DNA from: Quillaja saponaria
Taxonomy: Eukaryota > Streptophyta > Magnoliopsida > Fabales > Quillajaceae
DNA length: 64,000 nucleotides
Direction: 5' to 3'
NCBI GenBank assembly: GCA_029379385.1
Contig: CM055606.1
Coordinates: 62,001 to 126,000 of the forward strand
Positions within the stretch are counted from its first letter, which is position 1; each line of letters begins with the position of its first letter. Positions 49,874 through 61,618 of the stretch are shown here, one piece after another. A program made the translations under genes and the position numbers. The notes beneath the pieces were generated by a model. The model was not told where the DNA came from. It was given only the letters and a program-made list of their open reading frames with translations, and did no database searches.

Positions 49874-52479
49874 GAGTTGTAGGCAACTTGGTAACTTTTC
49901 TTTTTCTTCTATGTTTTTTTCTCATTCAAGACAATAGCCAAAATGTATTATGCTTCCTATCTATATTGCAGAGAACATTAAATTTTTCTATAGAGGAAGT
50001 CTCTAAAGGAATATCAGAAAATTGACACTTATATACTATATTCATTAAACAATGCAGGCTTAATGCTTTTTAGCATAGAAGAAAGAAGAATTTGAATGGA
50101 AAAGGTGAAGGAGACCACTTTCCTTTTGTTGGAGCACTAAGTCTTACGAGTTAGTGGAATGACATATCCCAATTAGGATAATAGTATTTAGTCTGACCTA
50201 TATATCTAGCTAGTGGAAATTATAAAAGTACCCCTCAACTTTCACACCTACTTAAGTAGCCTTTGCTTAAAAATTACCTTAAGCACATCTCATAGCAAAT
50301 CTTAATTTCATTTAAATTTAAAATACTTAAAACTTAAGAGCAAATTTTCTTTTACCTAAGATAAAATCCTTGACACAATCACTCTTAGAGATTAACCTAG
50401 TGGATTAATCACTTTATTATTTTTAAGATGGAAAAGTGAATTCAACGAATTAATTACTTGTTTAAATTTTAATTATTTAATATTTTCAGTTAAGTTAATA
50501 ATTCTTTATAATAATTAGATAGTATATGTTTGTTTTTGCATCTATAGTCGTTAATGATTTATTAATCTAGTGATATTAGTTTTCTCTTCACCATAAACTA
50601 AATTTTTTAGAAAATTACCATTGCTATATAAACCCATATATATATATATACTAGTTACATGTACATGTTTATATACTTGTCAAATGATATTTTTTAATAT
50701 ATATATATAATGATCATTTTAAAATTTAAATTAACTAAAAATATTTAATTTATATTAATGGATAAGATAATGGATACTTATTAAGGGAGAAAAACTAAAC
50801 TTTATATTTTTTTAAGTAATTTATTCTTATAATTTTAAAAGAAGAGGCCATAAGAGTTTTTTAATTTTTATTTAGAATAATAGAGATATATATATATATA
50901 TATATTAATGCAAAATTACGATGTAAAATCTAGAATTATAACTAGCTGCCAATGATCTTCTATTTATTAAAATAAAAAAAAGAGAGACCTTTGTAGAATT
51001 GAGTTATTTGTAAAGCTCGAATACTAGGGGCTGGAAAGGAAACTTAGAAAGCATGCCTGGGCATTAAAGGATATTTGGCATGGTTGTCCTCAAAAAGATA
51101 CATTAGGTTAACATAAAATAGAACTAATAGATGACTAGTGCTTCCAATCATCCCTAACGACAAGGGAAATATACCAAATGCCAATGAAAGGACATTGGTG
51201 GGAAATAAAGAGAAGCACTTGTGTGATTAAAAAAAAACACATCTCTATGTCTTTTCTTAAAGTGGTTTTAGGATGTCCAGCTCCCCTAACCCAAGCATTA
51301 TCCTATCTCTCTTCTTCAGTAGTCAATAATTGGTCACTTAAGTCTTCTCATAAAGACTTTGTACATTGTTGAACAAAAATAGCTCAAATGATTAACATCA
51401 AATACTAAAAAAAAAAGAAAGACAAAAAGCAAATAAGTAAGCGCAGACTAAATATTGACTAATTGATAAACTTAATCGATCGAGACGATAAACTTAAATC
51501 AGTTTTGATGATTTAAATTTAAACATTTATTATGTTGCACTTCATTAGTAAAATGTATATCAGTTGGTCAATAATTGGTCACTAAGTCTTCTCATAAATA
51601 CTTTGTACCTTTGTTGAACAAAAATGGCTCAAATGATTAAAAAAAAGCAAATAAGTAGGCACAGACAAAATATCGACTAATTGATAACTTAATTGAGACG
51701 ATAAATTTAATCAGTTTTGATTTCAAATTTAAATATTTATTATGTTGCACTTCATTAGTAAAATGTATATTCAAGCATTTGTCGTCAAATCAATTTGAAC
51801 ATTATTTAATTTTTAGATTCAAGCATTTCGTAAGGTCTTGCATTCAAACCTTCATCAGTGAGGTTTTGAATTCGAACTTGAGTTTCAGTGTTAATCTTCA
51901 GTGCCCCACTCCTTATAGAAAGAGGCACATGTAATCTGATATAGATACATGCATGGCAACTTTTCTGAACGCATGATTTATCTTCAAGTTCCCCATGTCA
52001 TCTACTTTAACTAACAACTTTTGACAATTGGCTCCAATAATAAGTTTGGTATCTTATGCATGGCGTCTCTAATTGCCTGAGGGCATCACTCTTGCAATTG
52101 GTTCTGGCATCTTTGGATGGTTTACATGGGATATTGTCAACTAGTGCTAACAAATAGATGCCTTTTGCCTTTTCCAAAGAGTGAGCCTAATCTCATTCAT
52201 GATTCATGATTACCCCTCCCCTTCATTTAATTACATGCATGGGTTAACCTAGTTCAAGAAAAAATATATATTTCTAAATCAACCACGAAATTTCTGTCAT
52301 TTAATCTATAAATATAGAACAACATCTATCAGACTTAAAGAGGGGAAAAGTTGAATAAAAATTTTGTCAAGAGGAAGTCTGCCCATGTTTTTACACGCAT
52401 TATAGCGAAACAATGAACACCATACATATGCTGCGTATACTTTGTTCTCTCAAACTTACTTTACTTGATACCGGGATGA
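49874..52479. other. CIF upstream region and AT-rich intergenic sequence
   Basis: The CIF promoter side lies to the left. No gene is supported. The stretch contains several TA runs (near 50,640, 50,700 and 50,890) and the tandem duplication at 51322-51770. The 64-codon frame at 51178-51372 has no recognisable domain. Confidence 0.55.
51322..51770 (+). repeat. Two-copy tandem duplication, about 245-bp unit
   Basis: Copy 1 (51322-51566) and copy 2 (51567-51770) share GTCAATAATTGGTCACT, GAACAAAAATRGCTCAAATG and TTATGTTGCACTTCATTAGT. Copy 2 has a roughly 20-bp deletion and other small indels. Confidence 0.9.
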
Positions 52480-55400
52480 TTAAGAGGATGAAGCAGCATC
52501 TATTTTCTCATTTTCATGGCGTAAACTGAATTCTCTACTGTAAGAAGCCTTGGCACCCTGACAAGCAATGAAGATTAGTTCCAAGTTTAGATATGAGCAA
52601 GATCCAAAAGTGATTACTGAAACGCTAGTTAATTTGGAGATAATTTTGCAGGATTGTATTAACTGTCAATGCAGTGCATGAATATTGCAAGTCAAGAGAA
52701 CCACTTACCTGGAAGATAGTTCCAAACTTTTTCAATGCTTTGGCCCTCAGCCTCAAAACATCCTTGGACACATTAGGATCTTGAAGAACCTGGAAGAAAT
52801 AATTATACTTATTATGTAACTATACTAGTAGGAATCACAGTATACCACTAGCATCCTAGGTAGAAAACAATGCATTAGCTAAAAGAATTATTAAAGCCAA
52901 CTCAGATGATAAAAATAAGCATTATTGATCCAAGTCCTTTGTTTTGATAAAGAAGTGTCAAAATTAAACTAGCACATCTAGAAGAGAGGAATAAAGTGCA
53001 AAGAATAGTCCTATCAGGTCTGGCCACTGATATGCGAGATTCCCTATTTTTAATTAGACAAGAAGACCACCCATCAAGAGTTGCAAAGCTGCTTGGCAGG
53101 TCGTTAAGTGTGTTAGGATAAACTGATCAGTACCTGGATTATAAACAATAATTTCAACAAACAATAAAATATAAACAGAGGATTCTTTGGACATCCCACT
53201 AATTTAATTAGGGCCAACATAGATTACATCTTAACATATATCCAACAAAAAGAATCATTTTCTTTACTTTTCCACCTCCCCAATATAAAAGATCATTGTA
53301 ACCACCACTTAAGGTTGGAATGACATAATTTATCAAGAGATGATCCCATCAATTGAAACAAAAGAACTAAAGAATTGAAATATTAGAACTCACTGCTTGA
53401 CAGACGCGTGATAGAGTTGACTCAATATCAACCACATTAATCTGCCAAAGGGAATTAAGCACAGCATCCCTTTTATCTTCAATAGCTTTTAGCAAGTTTT
53501 CTTCTTTGTTTTCTGTTTGGTCTAGCTTCTTCAGATCTTCTTGTATCTGAATTAAAGAAACAGCTCCTAGACAGAGAGGCGCAAGTTAGTTGGGGTCAGT
53601 AGAGATAGTAAACCTCTTATAAGGCTTACAAACAAGCTCTTCTTCACCAGATAAATAAAACCCTAATGTGCAAAGAATATAACACCTGAAGCTGCAATCA
53701 CTTGTGACTTAATCTGGTGTCCTTTGTCTCGTACCCACTCTGCTAAAAATGATACCTTCATATACCGTTTATCCTTTCCAAGTTCTTTTGCTGCTTTCCT
53801 TGTGTAAATATAACCAATTGTATGTAGCATAGCCTCTCCAAAAGCTGAAGATGGTGACACATATGAGTTAAATAATTTTTTTAGTATTTGGAAACCAAAA
53901 TTGAGCAATGTTCAGAGAAGATTTAATATGTAGTTCATTTCTTTCATGTAATGATGTAATCAATGAACAATTTTAAATCCTTGCCACACAAGAAGTATTA
54001 TTCAAAATGCTTTCAAGCAAGGCTAGAGAAAAAAAAAAAAAAAACGGTGAATAGACTCATCACAAGCATATTAAGAGAGCAATAACATTCCCAAAGGAAA
54101 ATAGAGGGACAGAATTTATTTTACATTTTGAGAATATAACGGCATAATTACTAACAATTCATTTATTCTCACATCTTGGAGTACAACTGTAAATTGTCTT
54201 CAATTCATAACCAGCTACTTCTGTTTAGACTCTTCATCAAAAAGGATTACCATCCTTTACTGGAAGAGAGAGAGGGAATAGGATTATCATGATTCAGTAG
54301 GCAGTGTGATGAGAAGGTTGGGTGTATGGTGTGTGATGTCTAAATAAGAGAACAATCAAGAAAACTGAAGAGTTTGTTGGCTTTTCTATACCATTCTCAG
54401 AGAAACTAAGAGATCAAGACAACAAGTTTCAGAAAGAGCATGATTATGAGGAAAAACTGAACACAAAAAAATTAGTACAGAAGTTTTGAATATCATGGAG
54501 TAAGGTGGAGAAATTGAATCTCTAATGAAGTTCTCTTAGTAACATCTCGCTAACGAAAAATGGCAGCCTTATGCATCCATTATACAAAGCCTGCAAAGAT
54601 ATTATCAGATAATACAACATCTACAGAATCCAGAATTTTTACATACTTGCGACAATATCATCAGATTCAAAACATTCATTAGAATATGAATGGATCAGAT
54701 TTGGTTATCTTACACTAATTAGCTTTGTAGATTTTCTCAAGAGTTACTAAATTGCAGAAGGGTTCGTATTCTCTAGAGAATTCCATTTTCTGAACTAAGG
54801 GAATATACAACTAAAAAATCTGAAAGGGAATCAAAGATAATACGTGGCACCTGGAAATGATGTCATAATGTACTTTTAGGTTATAAGACCTTAGACCTTA
54901 TGAGAAAAACAGAAGGAAAAGCAACTTCTTGAACCAAATCCAATTACACTCTAAAATCCACTCCTGGATACTTTAACCGCAGAACCAAGAAAGAAATAAT
55001 TTCAATTTAATCTGAAATTCAAGCATATTACGGTACAGTCACTGATGGAAAAAATTCTGATGAGGGAAAATTTCCACAACCAATGTTTTATGGTTTCTAA
55101 CTATAGTCTTTTAAGTAATAAAATAATCTGTTAAAAGGATATGAGCAAAAGGAAGGAACTTACCAGCTCTTGAAAGGCGTTGTGCTTCTGCTGTTGCCCA
55201 CTTTATGAACTCATCTGTTCTACCCTCGACAAATGGTTGAAGGTGATCTTTCAGAACTCTCACGAGCTTTTCTTCCCTTTCGGTTTGCAATATCTGCAGA
55301 TACACAAAACAGGTAATAGTTTATGTTAAATTCACCGACAAAGTCAACTTTTTGAAAGCTGTAGCAAATGGAGCATACTTTCATCTTTTCTTGAATTCTC

Positions 55401-57251
55401 TGCTTACGGAATTCAGGATCCTGTGACTCTTCTTCAACTTCAATAGATGCCAAAGAAGCCAATGCCAATTGTCCAACATAATCCTCAAAAAGCTCACTTC
55501 CGAAAACCATCCCAAATACAGCTGCAGGGTCTACCATGGATTCTCTATAAAGAAAAATTAATTAGTTATAACACTTTTTTTTCTAGTCATAAAGGAACAA
55601 TGAACCTTTGTTGTCCACATTGAGGATTCATTTCAAGGAATTTGAAAAAGATAATCACTTGTTACAGACAAATGCCTTTACATTCAAGATGTAGTGGTAC
55701 AAAAACAGCTATTTCCAACGGCAAGTAGTCTGTGAAATCTGGACATAATCTCTAAAACTAGATGTAATAATTCACTTCAATGGAAATCTTTTGAGCATTA
55801 AGACGGTGGGCACAAATTGTTTCCTAGTTTCAAATGAACAGCTGCCACGCAACTTCCATAATATTTACATAATGTTTTAAGTTGAAGTGCTGGCTACACC
55901 AGCTTCCTTGCAAAACCACTTAGTTGATTTAACTTTACAAAAGAACATATACCAATGAGCATGAGATCTAGTCCTGAATTGATGAATACAGACTGTTCAT
56001 TTAAAGATATGAACTGACTAATGCTAGTTGTTGAACTCAGAAAATAAATTACAGTTCTTTAGCAGCAGGACAAAATATATGTATACAAGGAGGTAAATTA
56101 TATTTTAGAATTAATTATTTTTCAATTTTATGTGTTTACATGTACTTACTGTTGTATTCCTGCCTTTCCTCTCTTATCATATGCTTCACGCTTTTCAGGA
56201 TCACTTAATACTTGATAAGCCTCACCAAGTACCTATAAAACCACAATAAGCAGGTGAAATAAGATATTTGGTCCACAAAATTTGGTTAATAAGATGAACA
56301 GCCAAGTAATATCTGGAAGTATCATGAAATCAAGATCATCATAATCCATATTTTCACCTGAAAATTGTCTGCAGCCCTTGGATCTCCAGGATTCTTATCT
56401 GGGTGAACTATCCTTGCCTGAAAAGGACCACATGCCAAACAATTTTTATAATATGAATACATCACGTAGACACCAGCAAAGGAAACAACTGAGGAGAGGA
56501 CATAGAGCAATCTCATTAAGAGAAACGGAAAAATGGTCGTCATAATACTAACTTTAGTGATTTAGTCCAATAATGGATTCTACGAACTACTCAAACCACA
56601 ACGCACTCCCTAATCATCTTAAAATACAATTCGGGCACCTAAAAATTTGACAAGTTCTGAAGGAGTATGCAATTCAAAGGGCTGCCTAAACATGCTAATT
56701 ACAAGCTCGATGATGTATTACTTACCAGTATAATTTATGGTCTCTTGCAAAGAGTTTAAAGGATTGGGGAAAGGCATGTCCAGGAAAAACATTATCTAGT
56801 AGTTCAATTTTACCCTTGTACTCGGATTAATTGATGGATCTTTTTTGGTTTACAAAAAGAAAGAAGTCGTAGTAAAACATCCTGACCAAGGGCTACATGG
56901 GGTTCTGAGGATGCCTAAACAACTCGGTTGTCAGAAATATGGGTCCAAAATTAGAAACTACATTAACCTGCAAATCTATAATAGCTAAAGAATCAAAACA
57001 AAAGTTTAGTATGAAAGCTTCCAAACCAGCCTATATTATATCTCTGTCAGATATGGTTCAAATGAGGAAAATCTAGCAGACATTTCAATTTTGAAAAATA
57101 GAAATGAGAAACATATATCAAAAGTTCATGAAAATTACACAAACTAAAATTGAAAAATTTTCACCTTGAGGTAATAAGCCTTCTTGATCTCTGCAGGGGA
57201 TGCATCAACTTTGACGCCTAAGATGTCATAGTAAGTAGTGTCCACCACCAT
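52480..57251 (-). CDS. J-domain co-chaperone with DnaJ-X domain (dnaJ 10-like)
   Basis: Nine exons on the - strand: 57165-57251, 56358-56417, 56150-56232, 55379-55544, 55164-55293, 53686-53844, 53394-53566, 52709-52789, 52480-52557. They join in phase to 338 residues. The N-terminal J domain begins [20 protein letters not shown] and carries the HPD motif (34-36), which stimulates Hsp70 ATPase activity. The rest is a DnaJ-X domain, with [39 protein letters not shown] and [17 protein letters not shown] as its conserved blocks. There is no zinc-finger or Gly/Phe region, so it is a type III J protein. It matches Arabidopsis At2g21510/At4g39150 closely, and those genes sit beside the same RING gene as here. 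The client proteins of this subfamily are not known to me. Confidence 0.95.
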
Positions 57252-59101
57252 AGCTTCAAATCCGGATCACAACTCTAACCAAGAAAAAAGAAACACCGAA
57301 TAAATTAGAACAGAGACAACATGCAAAATAGGAACCAGAATAAGCAGAACAAAATAGCTTCTGGGTTTCGCAGCCTACACAGTATAAACAAAAACAGGAA
57401 AGTTTCCACCTTGAATTGACAGAGACTAGAGTGGAGAGGGAGCTTACTGGTCAAAGCGCAGTCTAGAAGATGAATGACACCCAGAATCCTAGATTCAATA
57501 TAGAAGATTATTACTTAGATTTTTCTATTCCACTTTATTAAAAAAATTTCACTTTCTTCGTGTTTAACGTTAGAGTGGTAGATCTGTTGTACTCTTGTAG
57601 GGCAGACGACGCCGTATAAAAAGGAGGCAGCTAGCTGCCAAGCCAGCAATGTTCAACTATCAAGGGAGGGGCTTTTTTACAACAAAAGAGAAAGGAGAGG
57701 GACATTACAGAAATAAACTCAAAAAGCCAAAGCTACTCAAGGAAGTTTCTTTCAAAGTACAACGTATTTAAAAATTTTAGGTTTCCATCTTGAATCTTGT
57801 CTACTTTTTATCTTTTTCCTCCAAAAATAATTTATATTGCAAAATAAATAAAATCTTAAGAAGGGAGAGGAGAGTAGATGGTAAATGACATTCATTATTT
57901 CTCTCATTTGAGAGTTTAAAAAATTAAAGAGAAATGAAAGGAAATAATAAGATATATTTCTTGGTTAGAATTTGAGGAGAAAGTAGAGAATATGATATAT
58001 TATTAAATATTTTTACGATTACGTTATTAAAATATTTTATTTAGATATTAAATAGAAAAAACAGAGATATATTATTAGTCATAACATGTAAAGATTATAA
58101 TACAACTTCTTCTCCCCTTCTAAATCATCCCCACTTGGAGGAATTAAACAAACAAGTTTTTGAGAGATTTGGAGGGGTACATGCCATTTTCTCTCTCTCA
58201 TTTAAAAAAAAACCCTCAAATGAAAGAAAATGATATGTTCTCTCTCCTCTGCTCTCCTCTCCCCTCCCTTCCTTTCCTCTCCCTCCATCGAAATGAACCC
58301 ATAGTCCTACTAATAGAAGATGTGGTTAATTATTAATGAAAATTATACTTTTCATCCCTACAGTGTATATTAGAATTTATTTTAATTTTTATAGTTTAAA
58401 AATTAAAGTCAAGAACTTATAATTTTAAAATTGAGTAAATATAATTCATGCCATCATCTTTCATCACGTAATTAATTAAACCCTAATTTGATAAACTAAA
58501 GTCACACTCTATTGGAAATAAAAATATTATAGTATCAATAGTTTGAACTTAATTAAAAAATAATCCTTGTTTTTTTTTATTTATACAAATACACTGGATG
58601 TTTAGAATTTGATAAATTCAATCTTAAATAACCTTCCAAACCCTATTTTTTTTTTTTTTTTACAAGAAAACGATAGAAAAAAGTCTACGGACGGCAGCAC
58701 ACTCCCTTCAACTTGCCTTCTTATATAACATACACAAAACAAAATTTTATTTTCTAACTAGAAATGTTTGTTATATATTTAAAATGATAGTTGGAATCTT
58801 AAACAACATAAACAGTTTTGAATTTAAGGTAGAAAAAGTTCAAATGTCATATATATTATATGTATTATTCGGTAATTTCACCTATCGTTATTAATTTTGT
58901 TACAGCTTATAAAAAACATTATTGTCATTTTTTTAATGAGAAGCTACAAAGACAGTTGAATAGGCAATTTGATGCATATATTCTAACGTTAACGATCTCA
59001 TGTAGACTATTTAATCAACCCCAAAAACTAAGAACTTGAGCTATAAATACCTTTGTGATTACCATTAAATAACTTGCATTGAGTAATATATAAGAGAAAA
59101 T
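57252..59101. other. Divergent intergenic region between the DnaJ gene and the defensin-like pair
   Basis: Contains the DnaJ gene's 5' leader and promoter (left) and the first defensin-like promoter (right). The CT/TC-rich stretch near 58,230-58,290 and poly-A/T runs are the only structure seen. Confidence 0.55.
59042..59049 (+). promoter_or_regulatory. TATA box of the first defensin-like gene
   Basis: CTATAAATAC lies 60 bp before the ATG at 59102, normal spacing for a TATA promoter with a short leader. Confidence 0.6.
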
Positions 59102-59462
59102 ATGGTTAAGTACACCTCCAAGTCTATAAGCTTCATTGCTATCTTCATTGTTACCATTCTTCTAGTAAACACAGGTAATTGTACTTAAAATGATATCATA
59201 CTTTCAAATAAACTTTTGATTTTTAAATTATATTAATTAATTCGTTTGGGATTTTTCATATATCTTTTTTTTTTTTTTTGTAATTATTATGTGTAGTGCA
59301 TGGAAAGAAGGAGGATTGTTGGAGTAATAGTAAAACTGGAAAGGATTGTGCTTCAACCCAGTAACCTGTTTGAATCATTGTGTTAAAAACGATGGTGCTT
59401 ATTATGGAAAATGTTCGTTTACCTTGTCTTGCAAATGTAACCATTGTTTTGGTGATTTCTAA
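59102..59462 (+). pseudogene. Defensin-like (gamma-thionin) gene broken by a 1-nt frameshift
   Basis: Exon 1 (59102-59174) encodes a secretion signal starting MVKYTSKSISFIAIF. Exon 2 begins at 59297. The frame from exon 1 gives a KKEDCW segment with the first cysteine, then stops at 59362. In the next frame, open from about 59337 to the TAA at 59460, the remaining seven cysteines follow with spacing C-x5-C-x3-C-x10-C-x5-C-x1-C-x2-C, the same as in the intact copy downstream. The switch lies at about 59335-59345, consistent with loss of one base. Family members are small secreted antimicrobial or signalling peptides. As read, this copy cannot make one. A sequencing error is the alternative. 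Confidence 0.8.
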
Positions 59463-60846
59463 TTGAAGAGCATGTATAATTTTATGTTACTACTGCACGA
59501 TATTTTATTTTGATTCCTAAGGATTTTTATTTTCTAATCAATGCATTAAGGATATGTAATTTTTTTCCAATCACATCCTCAGATCCAAATTGATGGAAAT
59601 TAAGTGGCTGAAATGCCAAGATTTTAAGCCATTTGGTTGTGTGTTTGAGGGATTAATTAACTGTGCACATGTGGGTTGATACCCATTTATGCAAGAAGCT
59701 CATAAATCAATGACTATCAGCCACTAAACCCTAATATTCTAAATTCTCAAATCATCATGGGAAGTTAGTGAATTAGTCAGAAGGAGGCTGCATTTGCATA
59801 TAGGTGTGTGCAAACAGGTGGATGATCGGGTTTGAGATAAATTTTATCCGATTCGATCAAGCTGAGTTGATAGATTCGATCAAGTTGAGTTGATAAACAT
59901 CACATCTAAGATAAAACTCAGAATTGGGTAGAAGGTTTCAGTCCCTACACAACGAATACACATAAAACACACTCATAGAGGACATGAAGTTTAAATGTAG
60001 TTCCCTAGAAACAGTTTAATAATAATTGGGAGGCCGCCCAAGGGAAGAAAGATGTCAATTTATATAATGCAGGAAAGTTGAAGATATAGTGTATATATAT
60101 ATAATGAAAGTAAATTACTAGGAAAAGGAAACACTAACGATCGATTAAGTTAGAATAAATAAGTAACTAATATGAACAAAAGGTAGCAAAGTTGCAGTTT
60201 GCAGTAAATAATATAAGCTTAACTATTGTTTTAGTCCTTTAGAATTGTTTCAGCTTTTAATTTAATTTTTTTTAAAATATTTTCAATTTATTTAAAAAAA
60301 AATTAAGTTACATTTTTTTTATTTTCATGTTGTGCATATATAAAATAATTTTACATAACTTAATGATAAAATGATCAAATTGTTTTTATAAGATATAAAA
60401 ATAACTTATGTACATTATTATCTTTATGTCAAAATGTGTTTATTTTGTTAATTTATAATGGTAAAATAGAACTTTGTTGAGAAATTTTAAAATTTGAAAG
60501 ATAAAATTGACTGATTTTTTTAAAAAAAAAACTGAACTGAATACTAATATAATTATAAAGAATCAAAATAGTAAATATATAAACCTAATATATATCTTGG
60601 TTGCTACGCAATAGCTGTCAAAAGATTTTGAAAATGTTTTCACTCGTATAAGACTAGCCATTATACTTAGTGTCAAGTTAGTTTATATATATATATATAT
60701 CGGAGTAATAAAATTATTCTCATAAATTTTGAAATTTATCACTTGACTTTGTTGTATTTTAAAATTTGTCAACTATTTATTGTGAGTTGCATTGTAATTC
60801 CATATGCTTGTGGCAAATACCAGAGGAAGACATAGTTAAGAGTTCT
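59463..60846. other. Intergenic sequence between the two defensin-like genes
   Basis: AT-rich and without a gene. A 23-bp unit GATTCGATCAAGYTGAGTTGATA is present twice in tandem (59850-59895). A TA run lies near 60,684-60,700. Confidence 0.6.
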
Positions 60847-61478
60847 ATGTCGTTTATTCATTGCTATGGTATCTTCTTTGTTGTCGTCCTCTTCATGAAT
60901 GCAAGTAAGTTCACTTTGTTACCACTCTTCTTTACTTTTAAGTACCAGTTTTTTTTTGGGAAAGTTGGATAAATTTGTAACATTAATACTTCTAATGAAT
61001 TAGTACAAAAAAGTATTGCTTTATAGTTCTTACCCTTAAGAGATTGGTTTAGTAACTAAGAATGTGTTATTTTTGTTGATTTTATATATTCGAATCTCCT
61101 TGAATAAAGTTAAAAATCTCGTATATTTCTTATTCTTAAAATAAATAATATATCTTTGATCGGACTGCAATCAAAATGCACATAAACTAGCTAACACTAT
61201 CTCTAAATATAAAAAAATAAATAAAAATTTTGTTACTTCTTTTTATATATTTTACTAATTAACTTATATTATTTTTTTCATTATTGGTGTCTATATTTTG
61301 ATATATTTGTATTGTAGCACCCCTGGAAACAAATTTCTGCTGGCGTAAAAGCAAGGCACGGCCAAAGTATTTTTGTTTAAATTCATCGGATTGTAATGTA
61401 TACTGTAAGATGAGGGAGAATGCAGCCGAAGGAAAATGTGTTAGCTTCAATTGCTGCTCTTGCCATTTCTGCAACTGA
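60847..61478 (+). CDS. Defensin-like (gamma-thionin) secreted cysteine-rich peptide
   Basis: Two exons, 60847-60904 and 61318-61478, join in phase to 72 residues. Exon 1 is a hydrophobic secretion signal (MSFIHCYGIFFVVVLFMNA). Exon 2 is the mature peptide with eight cysteines in the plant-defensin pattern, C-x11-C-x5-C-x3-C-x10-C-x5-C-x1-C-x2-C, plus a ninth cysteine next to the sixth. The exon structure (signal / mature peptide) and spacing match the broken copy 1.4 kb upstream, so the two are tandem paralogues. Upstream in frame, at 60832, an ATA-GTT-AAG sits where the paralogue has its ATG-GTT-AAG start, suggesting that the original start was lost and the next Met is used. Function is inferred from family: antimicrobial or signalling. 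Confidence 0.82.
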
Positions 61479-61618
61479 TTGTTCATGGTAATTTCAATTT
61501 TCAATTTCTGTTATATGTAATTATTTATTTATTTTTTCTTCAAACCCCTTTGCTGCAAAAGTAACAAAATTTGCAAATTTTGGATAAGGAAAGTTAGCAT
61601 TCACTGCCATTGACGACC

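Noticed and set aside
61610..61618. PPR start three codons upstream
   Set aside because: That codon is TTG; the first ATG in frame is 61619.
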